Source of the DNA: Silene conica
Taxonomy: Eukaryota > Streptophyta > Magnoliopsida > Caryophyllales > Caryophyllaceae
Length of the DNA: 64,000 bases
Assembly (NCBI GenBank): GCA_029255685.2
Contig: CM055313.2
Coordinates: 40,442,079 to 40,506,078, forward strand
Reading direction: 5' to 3'
Shown piece after piece: positions 49,155 through 59,860 of this stretch. Both the position numbers and the translations under genes were made by a program. A model generated the notes under the pieces. The model did no database searches and was not told the origin of the DNA. It was given only the letters and a program-made list of their open reading frames with translations. Every line of letters starts with the position of its first letter. Position 1 is the first letter of the stretch.

Positions 49155-50632
49155 AATTACACCCCCCAGGCTAAAGATTGTTAAGACTTTATGATAATGT
49201 TTTATTGTATGCTATTTTAGTGCATTTACAGTGCACCTATCACTCTTCTACACAAAAACAATTGGGATCATTGTATCCTATAGTAAGTAGCTTTTGTTAA
49301 GCTGTTTAAGTGCTGCTAATAACAGGAATCAGGTAACTGTATGGGGCACTAATGATGCAATACCGTCGTATCGTAGATGGATCATATGCCATTGTTTGTT
49401 GTGTAGTTATTTGTAGTATGCTTGATAGTATTGTTAAACGGATGTTACTAATCTGACTACGCTTCCTAAGTGTTATGTCATATTCTGAACATTTTAAAGC
49501 TCGCCTCAACAATTCTATTTATGTGTATGATTGTTATTGTTTAACTGATTGTTATTGAAATATCGTATAGGGTGAGTGGGGATAACATCAGGGACTGAGA
49601 AAAACTTGCACTTGTATGTATATTACATGTACGGCCTTTTTTCACAGGTTTCCGGTAAATTCTGAAACCCTAAACATATTATTTAATTATAAACACCCTA
49701 TAAACCCTTTACACAGGTTTTAATAAATTGCAATCTCTTTCTAACTTACGCTTCTAGCTACTATTTTAAAGCAATGACATGGGTGGCCAATAATGCTAAT
49801 CTAATTCAGTTTCCTGACACACCCTGACCAGTAATTTAAAAGCAATTTGTAAAGCGTCTGTTGCTTATTATTAAGTGCCTTACCTGTAGCAAAATTGGAA
49901 TTACAAACTCATCCATGAGGTAGCCTTACCAGTCTAACTTAGACGCTACGACTGTTTGGATAGGAGAATGATATGGAGTGCAGAAATGGTTCTACGCTAC
50001 TTCACGTATCATCGCGTACTAATCATCATTATTTGAGACTTACGATGAATATATATATATATATATATATGAATGCTTACTTTCCATGTATCTAATAACA
50101 AAGAATGATTGTGTACTATATCAATTTGGAGATCATACAAGAACGACACACAAATACATAATATTGTCTCTGCTTTCCAGACATAAAATATCAAATTCAA
50201 TTGTTGGATAGCTATTAAGAATACAGACATCATCGGCAGTGACAATCAGCATAGCAGAACAACAAACAACCCTCTACAGAACACATAAGTAGACACCATT
50301 ACAGTAGCCTAAAATATCGCTAAACAACAGACGAGTAAGTTTTAGCCACTGTTGTAGCCTAAAATGTCTTCAACAGCACATTACAGCCAAATTTACAACA
50401 ACGTCTTGTGGGTGATTGCCAATTTCAGGACAAATAACTAAAAATCATTACTGTAGTGTACCGATACTAACATTAAGATGCCTAATTTCTTATACAATAT
50501 AACATTACCAAAATGATGCAGACACAGCCTTTAAGCTAACATCGAAAACATGCATAACTTTAGCTATCCCCAAAACATAAAGATGCAACCTTTTATAGTG
50601 TAGTCATCTTACCGGATAGTTAATTTCCAATA
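49155..50632. other. Non-coding DNA between convergent genes
   Basis: About 49380-49600 is homologous to 26880-27090, upstream of family X copy 1 (shared GTTGTTAAA...GGAT, CATTCTGAAC and GATTGTTA blocks). This suggests a duplicated module boundary. A (TA)n run lies near 50048-50071. No gene was recognised. Confidence 0.4.
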
Positions 50633-51139
50633 TTAACAATCAGAATCATAGTATCCTTCGCTTCCTGATTTCTCAATGTAGGGTTCAGATGAGGTGCTGC
50701 ACCTTATGCTACGTTTCCTCTTCCTCTGCACTCTAGCCTTACGTTGCTTAACCACCTTTAAAATTGACACAACCTTCCCATCTCTCATCACCCATAATTT
50801 TTTACCACGATTTTCCCTAACCAACTGTCTATTGTAATCCAAGTCAACCTTAGAGGTATCCATACCAACAAGGAATTGATTAGCCCATGCTTTACAAACC
50901 TCCGCCATGTTCCTTTTGCTTGCATGATCAAGCCTGCTAAACACATTCCCTGTAAGGTCTGGCATTTCAAAAAAAGGGTGATGAGGTTTACTACCAATTT
51001 CTGTTTCTTCTTCAACTGTTGTTTTAGTAAACAGAGACTTAGACTTAAATTGTTCCTTTTTCAAATTAACATAATCTTCCAGGAAGTTTGGTTTATCATC
51101 TTTGTTAAAATATACCAGGATTCCTGGACATTGTTCCAT
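50633..51139 (-). CDS. F-box-like protein, copy 3
   Basis: This intact 168-residue frame starts at the ATG at 51137-51139. N-terminal LKKEQFKSKSLF and TTVEEE are followed by F-box MPDLTGNVFSRL...VCKAWANQF near residues 58-90. FLVGMDTSKV and a basic region (KQRKARVQRKRKR) come next, then the tail SGSEGYYDSDC. It lacks the CSC motif of copies 1 and 2, having LKVVKQ there instead. It is tail-to-tail with the intact RPA-like copy 2 (1.5 kb gap) and head-to-tail with the family A gene to its right, on the same strand. Confidence 0.72.
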   Translation of the reverse strand: MEQCPGILVYFNKDDKPNFLEDYVNLKKEQFKSKSLFTKTTVEEETEIGSKPHHPFFEMPDLTGNVFSRLDHASKRNMAEVCKAWANQFLVGMDTSKVDLDYNRQLVRENRGKKLWVMRDGKVVSILKVVKQRKARVQRKRKRSIRCSTSSEPYIEKSGSEGYYDSDC

Positions 51140-52107
51140 TGTACTTGAGTAGATTAATTGAGCTTCAGGTTACAAAAGTGATGATGATGAGTTTAGAGAT
51201 GTTGCGTTCGTTGATGACTGAAGATGGAAGTAATTATGGTATACAGTTGTGTCTTATCATAGGGGGGTGTGTATTTGGTTTAATTACAAGAGAGTAAGTC
51301 GTTTTTCAGTAGTTGTGAAAGTAGGCATCTAATTACGAGTATACTATTTATATAAAATACGGTTTGAGAATGTGTTAGTAATACAGTATTAGTCTGGTTT
51401 AGAGAAAGCAATATACGTCTTTAGATAGATTGTTGGTGCATTTTTTTAAAATAATGGGCAAGTTGGGCTAATATATAGTACGTATTTGACGTAAGTACGA
51501 CTGTACCGGACATATCGCAAAGAATTATAAACAAATGATCACCTGTCATAAGCGAAATTTAAAGTATATTATATAATTAAAACAGTTTGTTGAAAATTAA
51601 AATGACTTATAACTTAATTTCGAACTAAATAAAATAGGGTATCCATTTCTCCTTTATTACAATTACTGGTAGTAAATCAAAATGCAAAAAAAAACCCTTT
51701 CCTATAACAGCTAAAGATAAATCCTAAAAAAGATATATATACAAATCAACTTAAGTTTGTTATTTTTTGATAGACTATGCTATTGGTTCAAATTTGTAAT
51801 ACGTTACCCTTGTTTCAGTCTTAATCATCAAACAATCTCTTTATTTAGCACAGTCGAACTTGCGCGTACTGAATTTTGAGAGAACAAATAAGTACATCGA
51901 CAACTAAGAACAAGGCATACTATATAACTACATTTCATTATACGAAAAAACAATAAACTGATATAATAATCTAAATAAATACATAATTAAGGTGTGTCAT
52001 AAACAACACATAAGATAGGACTATTAGGGTAATACTCCGTATTACACATTAGTACACAACAACAACATAATATATAAATATATTGTCATCGCTGCAAATC
52101 ATCATTA
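51140..52107. other. AT-rich non-coding DNA
   Basis: This should hold the promoter of F-box-like copy 3 and the 3' end of the family A gene. No specific signal can be supported. Confidence 0.3.
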
Positions 52108-52771
52108 CTAGATGTCATTATCGGAATCATCGTCAGTTAAAATGTTGTCAGTAAAGGAATAGTTAAGGCTGTTTGCTTGTAAATGTTGCTCACGTAAATA
52201 TTCAAGCTCATCCTCCATTGTGACCTCGTTGTAGACGTGATAATAATAGAGGCATTCACGTGGGATATAAAGTCTCCCAAACCCAGATAATAGATCTAAT
52301 AAAGAGTCGGGTTTCATGACGTTGAACAACCGTCGAATAATTTCAACTACTTCTTCCCTTAATTTGCGATGTTCTTCTCCTTTTGAATTGTAAGTAGCTG
52401 CAATAAAAAAAAAAAAAAAGACAAATTGGATGACTTTACCTTTAAAAAAAATCAAAATAAAAAATAAAATATTAAAAACAGACTTTTAAACAAATCCAAC
52501 AAAAGGAATCACTTTTTAATGTAAAGTTAAATAACATAGTAATAACATTACCAATTGTTGAATTGTTCAAAACTGATGGACTCAACACAGTACGTGCGTT
52601 TCCATTTATGATTGAGATCAACATCGACAATGGCGGTGAACAGTGTAACATATTCATGTAAACTGTTTCTGGCATAACTAGATTCAACCGAGACACAAAA
52701 TTAGAAGCATCATCTCTTATCATGTCTATGCCTCTTTGAAATTCCTTAACTTTATCATCCCAATACGTCAT
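52108..52771 (-). CDS. Two-exon gene of unknown function, copy 2 (family A)
   Basis: The exons are 52552-52771 and 52108-52397, joined by a GT-AG phase-1 intron (donor G|GTAATG, acceptor TATTGCAG). The start is the ATG at 52769-52771. The product is 169 residues. It is paralogous to 24323-25310: an identical 220-nt first exon counted from the MT start, the same intron phase, and similar spacing of ID.I...RL in exon 1 and EEVVEIIRR...EDEL in exon 2. Copy 2 ends in an acidic stretch (TDDDSDNDI), reminiscent of the acidic tails of the F-box-like proteins, whereas copy 1 ends differently. No known domain is recognised, and the product is predicted to be mostly helical. It lies on the opposite strand to copy 1, so it was moved or inverted after duplication. 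Confidence 0.62.
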
Positions 52772-53754
52772 TCTCAATTTCTCTTAATCTGATACACCAT
52801 AAAATAATATAATACTAATTACAAATTAAATTGTTCGTGCAATAATTTGTGACTTATAAATATCAATTTAGTTAGAGAGATTACAACAATATAGCCGTTT
52901 GTAATAAAGACATTTTATCTAATGGTAACTTAAATGCATAACATGACAAAATAATTACTACGTCAACAAAATCAAAAGCTTACATTTGAAAAAAAAACAT
53001 TAATCAAATTAACTACATACTACCCAAGCAATAGAAAAATTTAAATTAATTTTCAAACATTTTAGAAACATAATAGTACATCAATATTTGAGATCAGGCT
53101 TTTTAAAATTGCATTAAGCAAATTTGGTCTATCATTGATACCTGAAAAGGACTTGAAAAAAAAATTAGATCATTTTTTAATGTGTTTTTGTGGGAGGTAA
53201 GCTAAAGAGGGTAAAGGAAATTATAAAGAAAAATAGTGGTGTGTTGAAAAATGGTGGTAATATTATTTATTTATATAGACAGGATAAACTTATCTAAACT
53301 TGTTAGTAATCTAGACAGACCAATCATAATAAGTAGTGGAGATATCATTTATTCAACCTTATCCATTATTGGGTTGTTATAACTTAGAATATTATTGGAC
53401 TTATTTACCAACATATTGAATTGTATACTTTATTCATGAGTTAGATCAAGTTACGTAATTTAAGTTAATGTGTTCATTTTTAAATTTAGCCTGTTTAATT
53501 TAAGCGTTTTATATTGAAAAATATACGTAGTATTTTATTACAATTTAATTCGTCTACAAAACTTAAACGCTTGTTCAACAACAATATCTAATAAAGTAAG
53601 AAACAATTAATAGGTACAACGATCAATAGATTGATCAAAATGTGAAACCTATTAATAAATATTTGTAAATATTGGATATATCCGATACCTATTTTTTCAT
53701 ACAACAAAGACAGCTTTTTGATGTCATTAATGTTGTTCCAAATCAACAAGAATG
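52772..53754. other. AT-rich non-coding DNA
   Basis: No gene or repeat was recognised. It precedes the captured zinc-finger fragment. Confidence 0.3.
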
Positions 53755-54092
53755 ACGTGTGAAACTTGAAGATATGCTTTGTTATAATGATCATTCGGAT
53801 GAACAAAGAGATTTGAGAGTGTTGGCTAATGGGTTGAAGCTTACTCCATTGACTATCCCGAATCATTCAGAAGGCAAGCCTTCGGACTTGGAGACTAATG
53901 GCACTAATGACACCAATAACACAAATGGTGGACCTGCTGTGTCTGAATAGAAGGAATATCCCTTAGATCCATCCCTTCTTGATATAAAGATCAGTGTGTA
54001 CTCGACCGATGAATTCCAAATGTACTCCTTCAAAGTCCGGCCTTGTTCAGGGGCATACTCCCATGACTGGACTGAGTGCCCTTTCATTCACC
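53755..54092 (+). pseudogene. Captured fragment of an ankyrin-type CCCH tandem zinc-finger gene
   Basis: One frame runs through this stretch with a single TAG at 53948-53950. Upstream of the stop is a leucine- and aspartate-rich linker (KLEDMLCYNDHSDEQ). Downstream, DPSLLDIKISVYSTDEFQMY then FKVRPCSGAYSHDWTECPF match the conserved region of plant ankyrin-repeat tandem CCCH (TZF) proteins just before the first zinc finger. The usual HPGENARRRDP continuation is replaced after HPG by other sequence. The first cysteines and the SHDWTECPF block are present, but both complete zinc fingers are missing. Such proteins bind RNA in stress responses. The left border is approximate. The right border abuts the RPA-like remnant at a splice-acceptor-like CTACAG. 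Capture of host gene pieces is typical of Helitrons. Confidence 0.78.
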
Positions 54093-55610
54093 CTGGGGAT
54101 TACTACAGACATAGAGGTCCGTGGAATTGTCACATCAAAGGCCCGTTAAACAACAGTGTGTGAAATTGTCGTAACCGACCATAGGTGATTGTAATCAGAT
54201 ACTTTGAAAAAATAGACTCCATATCTTTCGGCATATTGATGACATATAATATCGTATTGTTGCTGATACTAATGTTAACGCTCTTGCAGTAATACACAAC
54301 CTCTGTCCATTTCAGTTTGGGACGATCTTGTGTAGGATGTCTGCACTATACTAATACCACACCCTGGTACATTCAAGGCAGTTTGTATAACTGCCCTTAG
54401 AGTATCAATGCACAAAGGTTCTGGTGGTCATGATTAATATTTATTGACTACATTCTGTAGATTAATGTTTTGCAATTTCTCAAAATACTAACATGGATTG
54501 CATCAGTAAGACATTTGTTACTATTCTAATACAGTTCAAAATGGAACAGGCTTCTCGATGACTACAACTACTTCTACTGTCTTTGTTCATTCACCTGATG
54601 GTGATAAAGCTGATGCTCTCGAAGCATGGTACTAAACTAGACTTCACACGAGCAGCGACATACCTTCTAGACAAAATGTATTGTTACTTGCAATTGATCT
54701 ACATGAGTGTGCAGGATAGCTAGCCATATTATGGCATTGACAAAATTACGAAGCACAGTTTTAAGTGTGAAGGCACCCGTGCTAGCTGACATTACAACGA
54801 CCATTTCAACCCTCCGTTCCAAAAAGGTATCCAAAATACTGCATAATTACGTGCACAATATTCACAACTGAACCATGTCAGCAGACCTATATCAGTACAA
54901 AATGTTGCAAATATCACACAATAGTACCAAGAAAGCATAATCCTTTATGATAAAGCATCTTACACAGTTTCCATCGTACTTTCAAAAAATTTTAAAATAA
55001 CTTTTTAAAACTTGTGAACAAAAGCATATACCAATATGCACTTTAGATATGAACGAAAAAATGAATAATTTCTGACCCATAGTCTTTGACGTAATAAAAA
55101 TGATTAATTAAAAGTTAAAAGGGAGGAAGAACGATAATAATGAGGGGTAAGGAGTGACAAGTTAACATCTGTTTAATTCATAAGTTTATGTGTCTTATAT
55201 ACCATGATCAGCCCAACACAACTTTGCAAGATGAGCGACATTGGTTAGAAGTGACAATCCCAGATGTTGATTTTGATAAGATAAATGCATACATGGAATG
55301 CTCAAATTGTTCGAAGCGGTCAAGCATACAACCAGGAAATACATACACTTGTGACACCTGCGCTAAACCGAACCGCACCTCAAAACCAAAGTAAGTCTCC
55401 CGATCATTTCTTAGTCATTCTGAACTTTATAATTTCACAACACATTTTAACTAGGAATCAGTACAGGCTGATACTAACCTGCGTAAAATAGAGCATGAAA
55501 ATTCTACCACTAATGTTCGAATGAAATGCAAGGTCACGTTCAATTGCGATGTATCGGATGGCACTGGGACACTAACAGAGGATAAATGTGACAGTATCCG
55601 GCAACTATAT
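54093..55610 (+). pseudogene. RPA70-like gene, copy 3, degenerate
   Basis: Exons 3 to 8 of the RPA-like gene can be recognised by comparison with copy 2. Exon 3 is near 54098-54183 (with stops), and exon 4 near 54292 (SISVWDDL, then a TAG). Exon 5 is near 54548 (GFSMTT...STVFVH), exon 6 near 54716 (STLRSKK), exon 7 near 55213 (DERHWLEVTIPDVDFDKINA with the zinc-site cysteines CSNC and CDTC), and exon 8 near 55529 (VTFNCDVSDGTGTL). Several stops and lost splice acceptors (AAG for CAG before exons 7 and 8) make it non-functional. Exons 1 and 2 are absent and replaced by the zinc-finger fragment, and the last exon is not found. It sits tail-to-tail with F-box-like copy 4, repeating the arrangement of the other copies. 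Confidence 0.8.
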
Positions 55611-55813
55611 GTAGCTTACCATGCGTTGTATATGACCTTAACCTTAAGTAGATGGTTCAATAACTATCACTACCTGAAATATCTTAGTACAATTAACAAA
55701 TCATACTGTAATAGTACACAATCCTACTAGATGTTGCAGATTCATAGCAAGCATGAAAACCCTTAGATGCAGGAGCTGTTAGACTACCATTAGCTTAGCA
55801 TATAACATATACA

Positions 55814-56347
55814 TTACCAGTCAATATAATGATGACAGTCACTAATAGAAGTATAATACCAATCGTTACTTGTAAGATCCACACAATCATACCCAATGCG
55901 GCGACTTATGCTGCTCTCACATCTTTTACCTTCTGATCTTTTAACCCTGTAATGTGTGCATGCACATCTTACTGAAATCAGACGACCTCCCCTTAACACC
56001 CAAATAGTCCTACCACGATTTTCTGTGACCAGCTGCTGATTATAGTCAATATTAACTTTTGATGTCTCTGTACCCAGCAGAAATTGACTCGCCCAAGCCT
56101 TGCACACCTCTGCCATACTTCTCTTATCTTCATTTCTAAGCCTCTGGAAAATCTGATCTGTAATTTCAGGAATCATAAAAATGGGGTGATGGAGTCTACT
56201 TCCACACAGTAAATCTTCCTCCACAATCTTTTTGCAAAACAGAGAGTTATATTTAAATTGTGATTTCTTCCAACAAACGTATGCTTTTATAAAATCCACT
56301 TTGTCATCTTTGTCAAAGTATAACAGTTTCTTACATTGCTTCACCAT
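55814..56347 (-). CDS. F-box-like protein, copy 4 (diverged tail)
   Basis: This intact 177-residue frame starts at the ATG at 56345-56347. WKKSQFKYNSLF, F-box IPEITDQIFQRL...VCKAWASQF near residues 58-90 and FLLGTETSKVNIDY are all kept. The C-terminus differs: the SGSEGYY(D/P)DC tail is replaced by a tyrosine- and histidine-containing end, and the middle keeps CACTHYR in place of CSC. It is adjacent to the dead RPA-like copy 3, yet has no stop itself, so its fate is uncoupled from its neighbour. Confidence 0.7.
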   Translation of the reverse strand: MVKQCKKLLYFDKDDKVDFIKAYVCWKKSQFKYNSLFCKKIVEEDLLCGSRLHHPIFMIPEITDQIFQRLRNEDKRSMAEVCKAWASQFLLGTETSKVNIDYNQQLVTENRGRTIWVLRGGRLISVRCACTHYRVKRSEGKRCESSISRRIGYDCVDLTSNDWYYTSISDCHHYIDW

Positions 56348-57050
56348 TGTAGAGAATCTAAACAGTTTAGATTGTAAAGGTGGTGTTCTATGTCAGCAAG
56401 TGATAGTAGGAAGATGGTCGTTTAAAGGATTTAGGAAGGTGATACAGTGTTGTCTAATTCGTAGATTAAGGAGATGTATTAACTTACAGAGTAAATGAAA
56501 AAGCTAAATATCAGATGAGAAGTTTGGTCATCATTATGGTGTACAACTAGCATTTGTGAAAAGATTGTTTAATTTTGCATAATTACGAGCAAGACGTGTA
56601 TATTAATTTATCGATCGTAAATGTACTTAACTAATATCAGTATAATATTAGACCGTCGTCTAATAACATGTGGCGACAAGATTCCTTTCATAAAGTTTAC
56701 GAAGCTTTAAAAATGGTTTAAGATAATCAACAACCGTGTATATTAACAAAACGTACATAAATATCATATCTAAACGTATTACGTACTAAACAACAACCTT
56801 TATGCATATTTTTTATATTTAGTGTACTTTATTCATATTTTAGTAAAATGTAATTTCAATATATAGTAAGCTATAAATATCAACCTGTCCAGATCCGGAG
56901 AAATCAAGACGTAACGTAATCACCGGCAAGCAGATGACAAATAGTCTTGCCTTATTAACATTGTCACTCTTGTACTCTTTTACAAATAAATTCATTTTAA
57001 TCAAATAAAAGCGAGTTAAAAAATTACTTCTTACTTATTCAAGACACCTG
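56348..57050. other. AT-rich non-coding DNA
   Basis: This is the upstream region of F-box-like copy 4. No specific signal is supported. Confidence 0.3.
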
Positions 57051-57054
57051 AAGC

Positions 57055-57300
57055 CACTAAAATATACACGTGCAAACTTGATAGAATGGGACAGTATGCC
57101 AGATACTTCCGTGCATAGTGCATGATAATTCGTGTTCACATTGTCATACTCCCCGTTTTTTTTATGGATTCGTTTACAGTTAGAGTTTATTATTTAATAT
57201 GGTGCGTGGTTTACGCCCATTAAATGTGCATACTTTGGAAAATATGAACTGAAAACCAGTGTTTTGTGTGCCTTGCATGTGATAAATAGCGTGCACTTCG
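57055..57300 (+). repeat. Two tandem copies of a block also found at the left end of the Helitron
   Basis: Copy a, near 57065-57140, contains ACGTGCAAACTTGATA then GATACTTCCGTGCATAGTGC. Copy b, near 57220-57295, contains AAATGTGCATACTTTGG and GTGTGCCTTGCATGTGATAA. Both align with 23842-23915 (AAATGTGCAAACTTGG...CTTCCGTGCCTAGCATGTGA). The left-end block is next to the proposed Helitron start, so these may be leftover or duplicated 5'-terminal or promoter sequences. Confidence 0.5.
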
Positions 57301-59064
57301 TATTCTTCCTTTTTTCTTTACCTTTTCCTTGCTTCTTAATTTTAAATTTATTTTAACAAAATTTCGGAGTTTCGTTACTTTTAATAAACAAAATGACCAA
57401 ATTAAATCCCAACTACTACAATCATTATAGTTAGAAGTAAAAAAGTAGTTATGCTAGAGATGATCATTCTCAGAATTAGATTAGACGTGGGCCGGACATA
57501 CCCTATCAAAACATCCGTACCCATTCAATATAACTTAATGAGCCAGTCGATAGGATTACGGGCTTTCTTCGGAGTTAATTACTATTCAATGTACATATCC
57601 GTAACATATATTGTCTAGATTCCGGTGAAATAAACTAATTAATAAATATAAAAAGGTACGTTGTATAAAACCCAAGTCTTCATTATTATGCCTTCCTTGA
57701 CTCCATTCTCTTCCATTATGTGCCTTCCCCTCAGTTCTTAACGCAATAAATCAAACCCCCTCGCCAACAACTTCCTTCATCACCAACTGAGGAAACCACG
57801 TTCACCACCACAACAAGGTAACAGTCTTCCTACCATTATCTATACAAATTAAGGTATGTTTTTTCAATTTAAATGTACTTAATCCTAAATAGGGAATTTT
57901 ATAATTTGTACCCTGAATTCCAAATGTCATACTGATACGAATGTATGTAAAGAAATACTATTAATTAGATTGATTAATTTGATTCATTTTAATGATTATT
58001 TAGTGACTTGCTGTGGCATGGATTAACTATTGCAATAAACTGATGTTAATGTTATTAGACACCTACAATTCTGCAAATAATAAGAGAATTTAATAGTTAA
58101 TACGTATGTCTGAGATATAAGTAATAAATCAGCATTGACAGTAAGAAACAATAAAATTATGACTATGGCCTTAAGTTCACAGTGGTTTCGGACTGGATCT
58201 GTAATTCTGAGTGTGAGTAGACAAGGGTTTCTGGATAGATTAGAAGGGTTAGAGGAACGAAGCAAGATAGCCTGATATTTGCATGTTATTGCATAGCATC
58301 AAGGATTGTAGGTTCTTTCAGAGAAAGAGTAGAGGGTTAACAACATTGTAATGCAAAAGCTAAGCACATAAACAACACCTAACCATTTCAGTTTATGAAC
58401 GACACAAAAGGTTACTACTAAAATCAATCTAATTGCAGTGACTGAATCCAATTTCAAGTACTAAGCTAGAGTTTAATGACGTGTACCACTATAGAGGTTC
58501 GGAAATATGCAGCATTTTCCCTCTGTTTTCGATGGGCATTTAGTTAACTTTAAAATTTCTCAGAATTGTCATAGCATTTAGTCACACTGCCTAAGATAAT
58601 AATGTTGGTATAGTTGTCATCGTGTCCCCGATATCTAAATACAGTCAAGAGTCGGGGAGTATTATCCTTATGTTCAGCTTTCTCTTAATTGGGGTATAAC
58701 CCTATGGTGATTATTTACATGTGTGCACCATCCCTTTGAGCACTGCGAAAGTTAGGCTCCAGCTTCTGACAGAAAATGTTGGAGATGCGGTTGCTTTTCG
58801 AAATATAGGGGGATGTTAGGTACAGTTGGGACTAAGGGCTTGCATCCCTCTGGAAAGGAATTGTGCCGGGTTTGCATCGACAATGTTTATATGGTGGTTG
58901 AGGGTCGAACTGTATGACCCTGTCAGTTTTCAGTGCCGTTTTCCATGTTGACCTGGATAAGGTATACTGTATTATATAAATAATGAGTTACTTACATAAG
59001 CGTTTCATTGACACAGGTTAAGACGTTACATGTGAGTAAAGGCATTATATTAAAACAAAACAGA
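57301..59064. other. Leader region of the terminal F-box-like gene
   Basis: There are no convincing exons. TTGACACAG just before 59017 is a likely splice acceptor, so an upstream untranslated or coding exon may lie in this stretch. Confidence 0.3.
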
Positions 59065-59685
59065 ATGATCATCGCCGATTGGTGCAAGGGGTGGGTATTC
59101 AATGATGTCGCAGCAGATTATGAGGATTTCATTAATTCCAACAAAAAGAAAATCAGTTTCCCGTTACAGCCATTAGCAGACGTCGAGTTCACTAGCTACC
59201 GTAACCAAGGACCGAAAGTCTGTGTTTTCAATGAAGAAGACTTAGTTGCTAAGATATTTGAGCTACTTAGTAATCGCGACAAATCAAAGATGGTCATGGT
59301 TTGCAAAAGATGGTGTCAGTATTTTCTTTTCCATCCACGTGCGCCACTCCTTAAATCAGCATATAGTCTTTTCCTGCGCCAAAACGACATCAACGGTGTC
59401 CGTATCATTCGTAGGGGTTGCAGAATCATATACAAAAGGTGCACGTGTTTTGAGCGTCCAAAGGATGAAGATGAGACTCTCGTACATTACCGTCAACTAC
59501 AAAATCCGTTCCAACAAGAACACCTTCGTGAGCTCAAACCTGATGAAATGACACAAGTTAAGGAGTTCATAGAGTCTTTGCGAAAAGACCCAGCTAGATA
59601 TGCAATGTCAGATAACCTCGCAAATATTGCATTATATCGGTTAAGACTATATTTTCCTCCAAACTTCGCTGAACTCGAGTATTGA
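59065..59685 (+). CDS. F-box-like protein, divergent plus-strand copy 5
   Basis: The first ATG in the frame is at 59065, giving 206 residues. The frame extends upstream to a probable splice acceptor (ACACAG) near 59016, so a 5' exon could add residues. The F-box is FNEEDLVAKIFELL...MVCKRWCQYF near residues 62-95. Like the minus-strand copies, it has a D-Y-F-rich N-terminal region, a T-Y-R motif before the F-box, a K-Y block after it, and a CTC cysteine pair (KRCTCFERP). It has a longer C-terminus (LKPDEMTQVKEFIESL) and no SGSEGYY tail. It is the last gene before the Helitron terminus and the only F-box-like copy on the RepHel strand. Confidence 0.68.
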   Translation: MIIADWCKGWVFNDVAADYEDFINSNKKKISFPLQPLADVEFTSYRNQGPKVCVFNEEDLVAKIFELLSNRDKSKMVMVCKRWCQYFLFHPRAPLLKSAYSLFLRQNDINGVRIIRRGCRIIYKRCTCFERPKDEDETLVHYRQLQNPFQQEHLRELKPDEMTQVKEFIESLRKDPARYAMSDNLANIALYRLRLYFPPNFAELEY

Positions 59686-59860
59686 TGTAAACTATAAATT
59701 TTATGAAGATAGTAAGTTTAATACATATGTATACAATCATGAGAATGGTTCACAAATTCAAATACTTCATTCATTAGTTATACTATGAAATTAACTAAAA
59801 TATAAAAACTTTATTGAAATTATGAATATTTACATTATGAAAGATAACGTCCCTTGGAAT

